From Hygrocybe punicea (lineage: Eukaryota; Basidiomycota; Agaricomycetes; Agaricales; Hygrophoraceae): 64,000 nucleotides of DNA. Positions 43,401 through 53,800 of the stretch are shown here, piece by piece (the stretch's first letter is position 1; each line of letters starts with the position of its first letter). The notes beneath the pieces were generated by a model. The model was given only the letters and a program-made list of their open reading frames with translations. It ran no database searches and was not told the origin of the DNA. The position numbers were made by a program, and so were the translations under genes. The stretch lies in assembly GCA_963556145.1 (NCBI GenBank), contig OY744462.1, positions 4,712,001 through 4,776,000 of the forward strand, in the 5' to 3' direction.

Positions 43401-44797
43401 TTGTTGAGGAACTCGCGTTGTGCTACGTTGAACTGCCGTTGTCGAGGTACCCGTTTTGGGAACACTGTGTTGGGAGGTATGTGTATTCGGTGTTCAGCGC
43501 CGGGGACAGGGCTCACCTCGCTCACGGATAGAGCGAAACAGTCCGCGAACTCGCGAAGCAGGTCTTCCGTTTGTGTTCGTTGGGTGGGGGTGAGGTCGTG
43601 TCCGAGTTTAACGTTGGCCAGTACTGCTTCGACGCGCTCTTTCTTGAATGGGTGAGTTTTCCTGGTGAAGATTGATTTATCTGCGTCCAAGTCGACCTCC
43701 GGTTGCATGTCTCCGATGTCGTCGTCGTCCTGTTGGCAGTGTTCCTGGGTAGTATAGATCGGTTGGCTTGGTACTGGCTTGGGCGGGCGTTCGGGCGTCG
43801 TGTGGGTTGTGGGCTGTGGCGGTGCGTGGTCAAACGAGGTGGTTCTTCTGCGTCGGTCGCGGCGTCCCTTGCGGCGGCTCGTCCGTTCCTGAGTTTTCTC
43901 AACGCCGTCTATGTCGCATTCGAGCTGTGCGGTTCTCGATGGGCCAGCCGGGTGTCTCGGCATGCGGTATCCTTGGAGTTCGGGTGGTAGGTATGCGGAC
44001 CTGTTGTTTGCCCGATCGAGCGTTTCGCCCAGGATCGTATCCTCGAGTCTGGCGAGCGGAGCGAACGCGTTGCGGGAACGGGTATGTGTTTTTCCTTCTT
44101 TACTGGGCGGTTCGTCGTTCACTAGGCTGGTGGTTATTTGTGGGTATCCGTGTTCGCGGCGCCAAGATAGGCCGACCCCTGCGGCGATTGGTCTCGGTGT
44201 TAGGGCTGCTGCTTGAAGGGTGTCGCTTAGTGTCGTTGTAGCTGGGTGGGTTTGGGGTGGTTGGGGGTCATCGTTGGTGTTGTTGTCGTTTAGTATCTTC
44301 TTCCAGCCGCCGTTGTGTGGTACGCTCAGCGTGTCGTCTTCGTAGTTGTGGATGGCCCTATATTGCTGGAGCAACGGCTTCCCAAATAGGAGTGACCAAT
44401 TGCCTCCGCTTGGGAATACCTCGAACGTAGCGCGTCTGTGCAGTCCGTCGAGGTCTACGTCGCCGGTCCATTGGCCCTGCGATGGTATTTTGGCTCCATT
44501 CGCCATACGTAGCGTCATGCGCGATGGGAACAGTGCGCCGAGCCGGTCTCTGTACTTTTTGTATGTTGACGTGCACATGGAGTTTACCATGGCCCCGTCG
44601 TCGAACAGACTGTTTATTCTGTAAGGAATTCCTTGTGGGCCTCGGAGGCTTATTGGGTGGATGAATGGTTTCGCTGGTAGAGCGTCTCTCTCAATCACAT
44701 ACGGGTCAATGGTCTCGTGTTTGGGTATATGGTACACGGTGTTCGTACTGACTAGGGGGTCTGTGTCCGTATGCGCAGTTGTATTGAGGGGGCTCAT
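40412..44797 (-). CDS. pol: Pol polyprotein of the inner Ty3, no chromodomain
   Basis: A single open frame of 1,461 aa. Protease motif FDDGAMVNSM near residue 66 has DDGA in place of the usual D(S/T)GA. RT runs from about WRFCQNYKALNNV to the catalytic ELFVDDGG near 650, with FVDD rather than YVDD/YIDD. RNase H starts FIVTTDGCKEGFG. Integrase core residues sit in LLVGDYTSMP, VFMTDGGSHFD and NGLIEGSNK. The C-terminus (LVQVYRSDL...LLPRWSVPRRI) has the usual integrase tail but no chromodomain. The frame remains open upstream past the gag stop at 44881, so a frameshift or reinitiation links Gag to Pol. The clade differs clearly from the outer element. Confidence 0.92.
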   Translation of the reverse strand: MSPLNTTAHTDTDPLVSTNTVYHIPKHETIDPYVIERDALPAKPFIHPISLRGPQGIPYRINSLFDDGAMVNSMCTSTYKKYRDRLGALFPSRMTLRMANGAKIPSQGQWTGDVDLDGLHRRATFEVFPSGGNWSLLFGKPLLQQYRAIHNYEDDTLSVPHNGGWKKILNDNNTNDDPQPPQTHPATTTLSDTLQAAALTPRPIAAGVGLSWRREHGYPQITTSLVNDEPPSKEGKTHTRSRNAFAPLARLEDTILGETLDRANNRSAYLPPELQGYRMPRHPAGPSRTAQLECDIDGVEKTQERTSRRKGRRDRRRRTTSFDHAPPQPTTHTTPERPPKPVPSQPIYTTQEHCQQDDDDIGDMQPEVDLDADKSIFTRKTHPFKKERVEAVLANVKLGHDLTPTQRTQTEDLLREFADCFALSVSEVSPVPGAEHRIHIPPNTVFPKRVPRQRQFNVAQREFLNKTIDELLAADIIEPIRPEDVKCASPIALGHKAHDGPGLPMEELQYRVNEECAAHGFPPPHDLEPRQPPETPPPETTKPAKWRFCQNYKALNNVTEVFPMPQGDIRAKQQRLSGHRWVHGFDFASGFYAVVIPQESRPYLAFYIEGRGFFTQKRMPFGLTGAPSTFAHTTAQALGDILTTLQLELFVDDGGTAGDDFDEMLERTRRFFQRVRETGLSLSAKKSKFFMTEIIFAGSKVGPDGVQADETKVTAVVDWRAPPDLLALSSFLGLTGYFRDLIQGYAKLAQPLSDLLRSADIPKNAGKSAYRAALRGVKLANRWTEKHKKCFLDLKTVLTTNPVLSAPRFDGTPFIVTTDGCKEGFGAVLSQRMSVTRPGGKVITSLHPIAYASKRTSTAEERYKPFLLEFAALKFALDKFDNIIWGFPVELETDCQALRDVLNSTDLNATHARWRDGVLAHQITDVRHIPGRVNLVGDALSRKDEELPRIPGDGSSWSVSPDWEVSRGLAYDLFTLTDATPDTHQSLRNRFQDELVFVEIIDALLDNPDNPSERDKRRATHRARDFFIEEGRLWKLGNPTPARATPRRECVTKAEATALAKLEHDKTHMGRDLIKMQLLDKICTPFLDASITTAIRQCGRCKNFGTTHVHALLRPIVRSQPFELLVGDYTSMPTGKGGYTKIGLYADVFSRKLFAFKIKSATGKATVESLERISNAFVAPTVFMTDGGSHFDCDVVRNYCASVRTKHHVVAAYSPWINGLIEGSNKILLNTLKRLCAPGLGEDEYELMAVNDIPKNWPQHLDAAVKALSDRILPSLKFSPNELLFGLAVNSRAPDDPEATPLPTDTAIAIHLAYAEQQRLDGHACAVDHAANRKAIFDARVLQHAPREVIFKSGQLVQVYRSDLINVYSSERKLLPRWSVPRRIVARIRNSYSLETLEGIALPGTFNARRLRTFEPRAGTRLAHAESIRPRSTDTDEPSLDPERIGQEADPDATRDEEVVP

Positions 44798-44880
44798 CCG
44801 TGTGTCCCCGACCCATCCCGTACTTTGGTCGGGGACCTGCGTGTCCGCCTGGTGATTTTGTTGGGCCGCCCGACTTTCGT

Positions 44881-46224
44881 CTATGCGGACGGCCCTTCGC
44901 CATTTCCCTGGCCGTCGTCGAGCTCGTTCGGGTAGTTGTAGGTTCTGTACGGTTGCTCGTAATTGTCGTATCCGTAGTGGTGATCGTGATATCCGTGGCC
45001 GACGAAGTTTACGTTTTGGGTGAGGTAACGTTCCTTTGCTGCTTCACGGCTTATGCGACTGGCGACGCGGCGCCATGTTCGTTCCTGATCGGGGATTGGG
45101 ATACGGGGGCAATCGGGGTCTCCGGTTCGGTGACCTGCTCTGCCACAGTCCCAGCACTCGCGCGATCCGAGAGGTGCTGTTCCGGGTGTTAATGGGAATG
45201 GGTGGAGCTCGTCGGGACGGCCGTTGGGGTTTGCGCGGTTCCATGCGATTACTTGTGTGTTATATGCAGCGTGGCCGGCTTCGGTGTCGGGGTGGTGCGG
45301 GAGGTTGATGTTTCGTAAGTCGTGGTGCCTTGTGGCGAAGGGGCGGTCTGCGGTGCTAGTTGTGAACGGAGGGCCGGGCGTTTGTCTTCCCATGCCTAGG
45401 GCTCCTAGGCCCGTGCCTCTGTAGGGTCGAATGGTAGATCCCCTTCCTCCGAACAGGTTCCCGCGGCCGCCTGCGTCTCCTCCAAAGGGGTCGAACGTGG
45501 GGGCTCGTGTAGCGTGTGGTTGGAAGCTTTGGGGGCTGGTGTATGGTCGGGGACCTGCGTTTGAGTGGATGTGGGTGCTGGCGAACGAGTCGCGGAGGGT
45601 CTTGGTTGGTGAGTTCCCTACTCGTGCTAGTCTGGCGGTCTCCTCATTTCTTTTGTGTTTGTCTACCGTCTCCTGGAGGTAGATGACGTCGATGGTGCGT
45701 ACCGTTTCCGCGAGCTCTTTGTAGTCCGCACGGGGTTTGTCTCGAATGAGGTCGCGAATGGGTTCCGGTAGTGCGTCGAACACGTCCTGTAACAAGAGTC
45801 CTCCTTTGTCCTCTGCATCGCGTACTTTTGCCGCTAACCCGTTTGCCCATTTTACGTGGGTCCATACGTCTTTTGATCCTGTTGTTTTTGTTTTTGTACC
45901 TAATTCTCCCGCTGTAATGGTCCAGTCTTTAAGGGCTCGGACTTGTTCGAGTTTGGAGGGTTTGGGCACGGCGTTTTTGGGCCACTCCTTGTCGAACGCT
46001 TCGACGAGTTTGTCCCAGTCCTTTTTGGTGTCGTCCGGTAGTTCGTCGTACCATAGATCAGCGGTTCCTCCGTAGTCGAGATTATTGCGGAAGCATTCGA
46101 TCTTCTTTTTATCTGTGTTGTACTCTTTGTCTTCGATTTTGATATTGATTTCGCGAAGGAACTGGCCCGGTGCCGTTTTTTCATCGGGGCCGCCGTCCCA
46201 GCGCAGGGCTCTGGACTCGGTCAT
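44881..46224 (-). CDS. gag: Gag of the inner Ty3
   Basis: The structural protein of 447 aa packages element RNA. A capsid-like region (RNNLDYGGTADLWYDEL...WDKLVEAFDKEWP, about residues 45-90) precedes helical DAEDKGGLLLQDVFDALPEPI. A Gly/Arg-rich stretch then leads to the knuckle CWDCGRAGHRTGDPDC. Its last spacing is six residues rather than the usual four, so the knuckle is atypical. The start at 46224 (MTESRALRW) is the first ATG of the frame; the 430 bp upstream to the LTR would be leader. Pol follows in another phase. Confidence 0.85.
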   Translation of the reverse strand: MTESRALRWDGGPDEKTAPGQFLREINIKIEDKEYNTDKKKIECFRNNLDYGGTADLWYDELPDDTKKDWDKLVEAFDKEWPKNAVPKPSKLEQVRALKDWTITAGELGTKTKTTGSKDVWTHVKWANGLAAKVRDAEDKGGLLLQDVFDALPEPIRDLIRDKPRADYKELAETVRTIDVIYLQETVDKHKRNEETARLARVGNSPTKTLRDSFASTHIHSNAGPRPYTSPQSFQPHATRAPTFDPFGGDAGGRGNLFGGRGSTIRPYRGTGLGALGMGRQTPGPPFTTSTADRPFATRHHDLRNINLPHHPDTEAGHAAYNTQVIAWNRANPNGRPDELHPFPLTPGTAPLGSRECWDCGRAGHRTGDPDCPRIPIPDQERTWRRVASRISREAAKERYLTQNVNFVGHGYHDHHYGYDNYEQPYRTYNYPNELDDGQGNGEGPSA

Positions 46225-46629
46225 GGTGATTCGGCGGTTTTGTACTGGCGTTGGGTTGTTTTGGATGTCGGGTAGTTGTGGTGCTGGTGATGTTGGTGGT
46301 GTGTTCGGTTGACTTTGCTCTGGGGTTCTTGGGTTACTAGAGGGATCTGTGACGGACGATTCGGAAGATGTTGTTGTCGATGGTGAGCTTGGTTGGGATG
46401 GAGTGTATCGGCCGCGGTTGTCTCTGAGTCGGGTTAACGTTTTTCGTTGGTTTTGTGCGGAGCGGTATGGGTGTAGTGAAGACGTCGTGGGGAAATTGGA
46501 GGCTGGTGAGGGTGTTTTGTACTGTACTAGTATCGGTTCTAGTTCCTGGTTCTTTGTTCGTAGTTCTTTGCTCGGGTTCTGAAACGTCTCGCACTGGTAC
46601 TGGTTTTGGTTCTGGGTACGTGTTTGGCT

Positions 46630-46656
46630 AGGGTTCGAATGTCGCTCTCATCACCA
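46630..46656 (-). promoter_or_regulatory. primer-binding site of the inner Ty3
   Basis: Read on the minus strand the site begins TGGTGATGAGAGCGACATTC, 3 bp after the 5' LTR. The complement ends in CCA and continues into a GGTTCGAAT-like T-loop, as expected for the 3' end of a tRNA. I cannot name the tRNA. Confidence 0.6.
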
Positions 46657-46659
46657 CGT

Positions 46660-46815
46660 TGGAGTGGTACCGAGGACGCTCAAGGGATCACTACGGAATC
46701 GGGGTCTGGATGGGATGATGGAATGGGACGACTCTCGCTACAACAGGAAATGACTACATAAGGAGATCCAACCGTGGGACCTGGGTCACGTGATGGCCCA
46801 GGTACAACTACTACA
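46660..46815 (-). repeat. 5' LTR of the inner Ty3 (156 bp)
   Basis: Identical in every base to 40222-40377 and flanked by CCGT on its outer side. Confidence 0.9.
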
Positions 46816-47064
46816 CCGTCTCTTGATGAACAGGTCCCCTGATTCTTCGGTGTCCCCTGGTTCCTGGTAGGATTCCAGTGGGGCCGTACCCCAATAACCG
46901 GGGTCTTCGGTAGGGTCAGGGCTCTCTGGTGTGAGCGCCGGCTTGGGTAGGTCTGTGCTTGTCCAGGCACGGGTTGTGGTCTCCGTTGGTGTTCTGGGTC
47001 TTTCCGGCAGGCCGGTACTTGTCCAACGAGTTTGGACTGGCGTCTTGGGTCTTTCTGGCATCAT
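46816..47064 (-). pseudogene. gag: outer Ty3 gag, 5' part
   Basis: The ATG at 47064 opens a Pro/Thr/Glu-rich N-terminus (MMPERPKTPVQTRW) that reads through to the inner LTR and then stops inside it. This is the missing start of the gag at 39081-40221. The ~190 bp between here and the 5' LTR is the outer element's leader. Confidence 0.7.
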
Positions 47065-47254
47065 AGTACCCTTCGTTGGGAATCATTCTGAAAGGCGTCT
47101 GGTTTCTTCTCGGGCCGCCCTTCGTATGTCGTGGGCGGGTTTGTCGGGGGTAAGGGAATGAGAGCCGCTGGCTGGTTTCCGTAGTCCGGAGGCGAATTGT
47201 GTCGTAATGGATGAGGCGGACATATGCAAGGGTTTGGATAAAACTTTGACCTAA

Positions 47255-48860
47255 TGTCACGACTAGCGGTTGTGTGATGGATCAGTGGACCAAACGGTTG
47301 CTCGATGTCGGCGGTAATAGAGGCAGGGTTTTCAGGAATAAGGTTCAGGCGATGTAATTTGGATGAAGTTTGTCACGTCTAGTACAACTGCTAGGAGTAA
47401 TACAAGAGGTCAAAGTTAGGGATCTACGTGCTTCTCGCTCGATGTCTTTTATACCCTTCGTCCCCTCCCGCAGCCTCTGTGAGTCGTATGAGCACCGACT
47501 CACTTTTAGTTGTCCTGTGAGTAGACGCGTCAGCCCTACTGCGATACCCTACGTCCGTCATCACCGGAACTGCAGTGCCGGCACGTTCTGTAGCTACGTG
47601 GCATCGGTCTGATGTGTCATGGGTGGGTCCGCAAGGGGACACGTCACCTCGGCGACTTGATCCGCTGTTGTTGCTGCTGCCGTGTGACGTGTCGTTGCTG
47701 TGAATCGTGGGGGGTCGGAATGCCTCGAATGTTGATAGGGGGATCTTGGGGTCGATCACCCCGTGGATTCGTCGTGCTCCTCGGATTACTGTTGCGAGGA
47801 GGAATGCGTATACGATAACGATAGCGATAACGGCGGCAGCGATTGATGGTGTCATGATTCGGTCTTTGACAGGTGTGGGTGGTGATGGTGTGGGTGGGGT
47901 GTCTATTGTCTTTTGTGTGAATGATGGGAAGAATGGTGTCGTCTGATGGAAAGCGGAGTTTTGAACGTCTGGTCACGTGCGGGTCTTGCTGGCAGTTGCC
48001 GGTGGGCCGTTCTTGGTGATAGGGTCTTCTTCGTTGTGTATAAAGCTTGGTGGTTTCTGCATGCTTGTCCTGCAGAAATGCGATGTGTCTCCACCCTTAT
48101 CACCAAGTCACTTTCTTCAAGGCTTCTTCGCTCTTCTCCCCTACCCCAGTTATCAAGGTTAATTGTTATACGTTCCACCACCTCATACAACTCTCAGCTT
48201 CTGATCGGGATCTCTATTGGGCTCTGGGTCGGTGTTTCGCTTGCGGGAAGGCCAGGCATCGCACGGAGTGTTGCCCGCTGGTTAAGGTACACAAGGTCCT
48301 TTTGTGCCAGTTACTGGCCGACCCGTACCGTGAGTGCTTTGGTCGGTGGAACATCTGGGGTCTTCTGATTGAGTCTTTATTCTAGAATTGGATGATGCGT
48401 GGAGGTCGGAGGAGTCGTCCCCCGAGATACCGCCGCTAGTCACAGTGAGCTGGGGCTCATCGTCTGAGGACCTGAGGGGTCCTTCTCCGGAGCCGGTCGG
48501 GGACTTGACTTATCGTGAGTCTGGCTTCCCACTGCCATTCGGGGTGGCATCGAGGTTTATGGTTGTTTGTCGCGCAGCGATTGAAAGGTCTTTGGAAAGG
48601 GAGGTTGAGCGGTTCCTGGATGACATGCGCGTCCAGTTGGGGTCGTCGGTCTCGGATGCGATTACTGTAGAATAGTGTAATTGCATCATCTGTACTTGTA
48701 TCTGGTCTGGTGCCCCTTCCAGGGGTTTGTGAATGTAATGTCTCCCCCGCTCTGCAGGGTGTGTGAATCGTAAGGGTTTGTCTGACAATCTGTCAAAGAT
48801 CGTCATGAAAATAAGTGGTATTTGAGGAAAAATGTATGGGGGTGACGTATTTTTATGACA
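47255..48860 (-). repeat. 5' LTR of the outer Ty3 (1,606 bp)
   Basis: Near-identical to 33817-35422. The minus-strand TATAAAA box near 47446-47452 would start the genomic RNA about 170 bp before the LTR end. Confidence 0.9.
48083..48675 (+). CDS. antisense spliced zinc-knuckle ORF inside LTR U3 (right copy)
   Basis: Same two-exon structure as 34645-35237, shifted by 13,438 bp: exon 1 48083-48329, intron 48330-48385, exon 2 48386-48675, TATA box at 48039. No difference between copies was seen in the ORF. In this LTR the gene lies upstream of, and divergent to, the gag-pol start site, so one U3 could drive transcription both ways. Function unknown; nucleic-acid binding is inferred from the CCHC knuckle. 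Confidence 0.45.
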
Positions 48861-49840
48861 ATATGCTCAAAATACTCCAATCAGGTATTTTGAGCATCTC
48901 TAGCTCAATACTTGACCATTTTGGATGATCCAGGGCTTAAAAAAAAGCTGGTGGGTCCAGGAATCCATACCCATACCTGAACCCAAGGCTATACCTGTGG
49001 CCAAACCCACAGGTTTACCCCTACCCATGCAATACACTAATTTCAGGCAAGTTGGTGGAGTGTAAAAAAGAACTCCAAAATAAATAACATCCAGAATTTG
49101 AGATATCTCACTGAATATTCAAGAGAACAGACATTTTTTCACTCCAAGACCCAATGGTGCCTGTCTGTCACTGACCAATGTTTAGAAAGTCATATTCTTA
49201 CTGAATCTCAAAATTTTGGTTTCAGCAGCCACAGTACCATCAATCATGGTAAAAAGTGATTTTGCGATGGTATGTCACATTTTTAAGGCCTTGGTATACC
49301 ATAGATTCCTAATATCAATGTTTGTAAACATTTTGGTACTGCTCCAATGACAATCCATCTTGTCTTTGGCAAGTTTTTCTGTTGGATTTGCTTTTGTTAG
49401 ACATTTTTTATGCTCTGCCAACTTGAACTTGCTTGAAATAGACAACAATGTTTGTTTGCATTGGAATGAAAATACCACAAAATCATAAATATTGGCTCCA
49501 AGAGCAAAAATAAAGAAAAACATGATATATGTCCTTCTGGCACCTACAAAAATGAACTTTCACCCTACAATCTTCTTCATAGGAACTCATTTGATGCCAT
49601 ATAATTGGACAATATCATTTTGGGTGTCAAAAAATACTAGTTTACCTTTTATTTCCTCTACAACTCATCATCCACTCAATATTGTCCAAATCCAACTACA
49701 GGAGCAGATAGCCCTTCAAAAATAGTACAACTTTCCCTTTATAACCATCTCAATCCATGCTGTGTTTCATGAGACAAGATTCAGCTCTGGAAATTCCACC
49801 AGGTCCAAATTTTTCAATTGATTGAAAAAGTGCATTTACT
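48861..49840. repeat. right part of the foldback element split by the outer Ty3
   Basis: The right arm pairs with 33225-33811. Just after the target duplication, GCTCAAAATAC-tccaatcag-GTATTTTGAGC forms the apex hairpin, so the Ty3 inserted within its stem. Confidence 0.65.
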
Positions 49841-50045
49841 GCCATGAATTATGAAAATTGTACAGTATAACCAGGCATATTTCAATGTGGGTAGCTCCAT
49901 AGAATTGAAGGAGGAATGCAATCATAATGGGTGATCACTTGAGTCTTCCAGAGCAGGGTCCCTACACTGTGGGTAAAGAAACTGTGGTTGACTACAATAC
50001 AGATTTGCAGTTATGGTGGAAACCTACAAGTAGTAGTAGTGTTTA

Positions 50046-50630
50046 TCTCTGGTAACACAGAAGATGAATGTGGATTGTTTGATGTCAAATAATATGCAGA
50101 TATTCACATTTTCAAACTATTTTTGTGGTTATCTCAATTGCGAAAATGTTGTAGAAAATAATGTTATCAACAGGCAAAATTCATTACATACAGAAAATAA
50201 AACTTCCTCCTCTTTATTGTTTTCATGATTATGTACATGTATTCAGAAAGCAGAAAGTGAAACAAATATTTAGGATTTCTGCACTGATATCTGTGCATCT
50301 CATTGTGAGAGCAGAATTTTAGACTATTTCATGTCCAGATAATTGGGACCTTGATGTGTGCCTGGTGTATCTGCAAATGTAATATTTTGCATGACCATAA
50401 GATATGCCAATACCAGTGCCAAAATACTAAATATTTGTGGTCCTTTCTTTTTTTCTGAATACTTGCACAATAATGAAAACAACAAGGAAATTTTTGCATG
50501 TACTGTTTTATGGATGAATAATAACAATATTTCTCCATCATTTACACAATTAAGATAACAAATAGTTTCAAAATGTGACTGGATATCTATCTACATATTA
50601 TTTGACAGCAAAAAATCCTCTGTGTAATGT
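50046..50630. mobile_element. foldback MITE family B, copy 2
   Basis: The arms read GATGTCAAATAATATGCAGATAT and, inverted near 50575-50610, ATATTATTTGACAGCAAAAAATCC. The middle is AT-rich with no credible ORF. It is related to 9261-9549 but about twice as long. Confidence 0.5.
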
Positions 50631-50859
50631 TAGATTTATATTGCACAATATCCTTATCGGAGAGAAGGTTGTAGCTACCCTCAGTGAACTCAGGGAACTT
50701 ATAGTGTGAGTGTCAGAATTAGACAGTTCTCAGGTTAATGCAAAACAATCTCAAATACCCATGTGAAAGATGAAGAAGTTATCTTCTCACCCTCCTAACC
50801 ATAACAGTCTCCTCAGACCATATTCCATTTTTGCATACATAGTTGTCATCCGTTGAGCC

Positions 50860-53800
50860 TCAGCTAGACTGTGAGTTGGAAGTTATTAAGGCAGGACTGT
50901 CACAAACTTTGGGTCTAGACACCCACCTAACAACATCAGCTTCCGTCACAAAATCATCTTGACCACTGCCCAAGTCATGGCAGGAACGTTTGATTGCATC
51001 AACTAGAACATCGACCACCTCCTTGCAAGTTGATGCACCAGTCAAATCATTTGCTATGGCAGGTCCACTACTTGTATCCTGCGGACGAGCGGAATCGATA
51101 GGCAACACTTTAAATGCCGCAAAAGTCCTTTCACTAGCAGCTGCTATAGAAGCATTGTACAGTATCTTGGATAGCGTACTTTTCCGAGACAATGCCTGAA
51201 GTTGTTTGCGAGTTGGAGTTACAAACGTGGTTGGTTTTGACGGGGATAATGGGGGTGAAGATGGCACGCCCGGACTGTTTCGCATAGAGTAGCTGCTTAA
51301 TCGAATGACTTGATTCCGGTTGAGCCATGAAATGACAAAGCCTGCGTTCTGGATAGGGTCACGACTTGCTTCTTCCAGAGGGGAAAGAATATAGGCGCCT
51401 ATTGCTGTGGCTTAGCAGGGACTCATCAAAAGGGGATCTCGCACCTTTGGTAATACCTAAAATGTCACCAAGAGGCACACGGGTATACATCTTGACTTTC
51501 TCGAGGGTATAATCGTAGCTCTAGAGAATAGACATATATAATCATTCACCGTGATCGGAAACAAACTTACAACGATGTATATGGCCTTCACTGTCTGCAT
51601 GTTCAGAAACACACAGGTCAACAAAGACAACATTACGACGACTGGTCAATGTCACAAACCAAAAGTACCACTTTCTCTTCAAACTGAACCCCAATCTTGA
51701 TGTTGAAATGCTCCGGGGACAAGACGGTCCAGCCGTGAAGAAGTCGCTCACCCTCAGTGAGCACACGGGAAACCGAAGTCGATATTGCTTCCGCTCGGAT
51801 CTTCGACAGCCGTATCAGCTGTTGCGGATCTGTGGACTGGAGCTTTAAAAGAAACTCGGAAAAGACGGTAAGGTTCCGGTATCCAAGCATGAAGTCGATG
51901 ATAGCTTGACAGAACCAGTCGCTAAAGGTTGAGCTGTACATCCTAAGGACAAGATCGGATCACCCCCCAAACCAGGATTTTCGCTAGCTAGAAATCACCT
52001 TGCTAAAGAGTTTACACCATCATTGAGCAAACCGGTCAAGTCTCGTTTGCCTGTTCTAAGGGCAAATAAGAGTTTGGTGAAAAATTAGGTTTGCAAGGCT
52101 TACCTAGTAAAATCGCCCTGAAAGATGGCGAAATCAACACCAAGCTACTCGATGATGGAAGAAGAACCCACCTTAAGAGCAGATGTTCCTGCACTTCAAT
52201 AGAGTCAGTGGTGAGCGGATTAAACAAGAAACATTCTCACTATGCTCGGCTGATGGCGTCTCCATTATTTGCCCAAACTATGTGCACTTCAGCAACTGGG
52301 TGCCATCAGGAGTACGCTTCGTTCACCATCATTGAACACGACATCCATATCTGTGCTTCCATCCAACTCGGGGTTAAAAAGGGCCATAGCACCCAACTGT
52401 TTGTCTAGGACATGCCGCGCAAAAGCAGACTGGTAAGATCAGACGGATTTTATCAGAAAACGCCGGCAAAAAAGCAGACATCGTAGTTACCTGAACTACG
52501 TTCGTGCGGTCCAAGCAGTCAATGCAATTCACACGGAAAATTCCTTTCTGCTTGGACATGATGCTGTTATTGGAGACCCAGAAGAATCTGGTTGGTGTTA
52601 GTAAAAGCTGGGTCAGGACAATCGGAAGCATTTTACCCTTGTAGATCGAAAACCCGCTCCATACCATCAACGAAGTGGAAAATATTTTCATACCTACGAA
52701 AAACCTTGATTGCGGAAGGCGTAAGGGTGCAAAGAAGAAGCGTACTTCATCCCCTTCGTCTCTCTATGAAAATCATATTCGTGATACCTAATATTCAGCA
52801 TTAAACCAACTCCGGACAGGCACATTAAAGATGCCTACTGTGCTTCTTTCCAATCCATTTCCTGCATATACTCTTGGAAAGCCTGGGAGATGGCCCCTTC
52901 TTTACCTTGCTGTTCCGCCAAATTGACAATGGCCTGTCGATGGCAACGTAGTGCTCAATTTAACCAGACAAAATGGAAAAAAAGATGCACTTGCGTGAGT
53001 TCCATACTGAGGAACAGTCCTTTGGAAATGACGTCTCATAACGTCGATATTTTCGGTACGTGTACGATCAGGCGAGAGTTGGGGTGCAGGTTTCAAGCCG
53101 TAACCAGATTGGGTCCAAAAGAGAGGAACTGAGTATGCAAAGACATGAGCTCCGGTGAATAGGAGACCAATTCAGCACTAACTCGAGCCCCGGATCTGTA
53201 CATGACTAAATATATTCAAGAAACCTTCCCGCTTCCAGGGACGTCAGTGAAATGGGGAAACGATGGGAGTACGAACGTACCTCTACCCTCATAATAGTTT
53301 CCGTCTCCACAAAATTGGCCACATGAGCATCGTCGTCGATACCTCGCCTCTGGTACCTCAGCCCCGCTCTATCTCTCGAGCGTCTCGAAATAACAATGTA
53401 GTCAACAACAGCATGGTCGCCTTCTTCTTCAGCGACCGGCTCCCGAGGTATTTGGAATGATGATATTTGGTAGTAACCTTGCATGATTGGAAGTACATAC
53501 GAGTGCAGCTGGAAGTGACCAGGCAGAAAGTCTTTGTTGGTGGGGTGTGCAAGGAAATAAAGAACAACATGAAGGAGAAACTTACACCGACGTCAATAAA
53601 TGGCTTAGATAACCTCTCGTTCCACCAGAACTGACGATCGACGCGGCGCCAGAGTGGAAGGGTTGGAGATGGTTCAGCGAGAGTTTGGGTCATCTGATCA
53701 CCTGCCATTGAACTGCCAAGTGCCTGCAGATCGACAAGGAGTTCATGTTGCCGCTGCGATCTTACAACACGCTCTTGCTTATGCTGGAGCGATCTCGTAA

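Larger units (their letters stand above)
40222..46815 (-). mobile_element. inner Ty3 retrotransposon, structurally intact
   Basis: Identical 156-bp LTRs (40222-40377, 46660-46815) read TGTAGTAGTTGTACC...TACCACTCCA on the minus strand. CCGT flanks both ends (40218-40221, 46816-46819). A primer-binding site starts TGGTGATGAGAG 3 bp inside the 5' LTR, and a polypurine tract (AGAGGAGGGGGG) precedes the 3' LTR. Gag and pol are both open. Identical LTRs and intact ORFs indicate a very young, possibly active copy. Confidence 0.9.
33817..48860 (-). mobile_element. outer Ty3 retrotransposon with chromodomain, carrying a nested element
   Basis: The LTRs are 1,606 bp each (33817-35422, 47255-48860). 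By eye they differ at two positions, both C versus T. ATATG flanks both ends (33812-33816, 48861-48865). Gag and pol read leftward on the minus strand. Without the inner element the length is about 8.45 kb. A polypurine tract (35423-35435, read AGGAGGGGGGTAA) precedes the 3' LTR. The base pairs after the 5' LTR do not begin TGG, so its priming mode is unclear. Pol is open but gag is split, so the copy is not autonomous now. Confidence 0.9.

Noticed and set aside
46630..46656. tRNA gene 3' end with encoded CCA
   Set aside because: Eukaryotic tRNA genes do not encode CCA and the sequence abuts an LTR; it is a primer-binding site.
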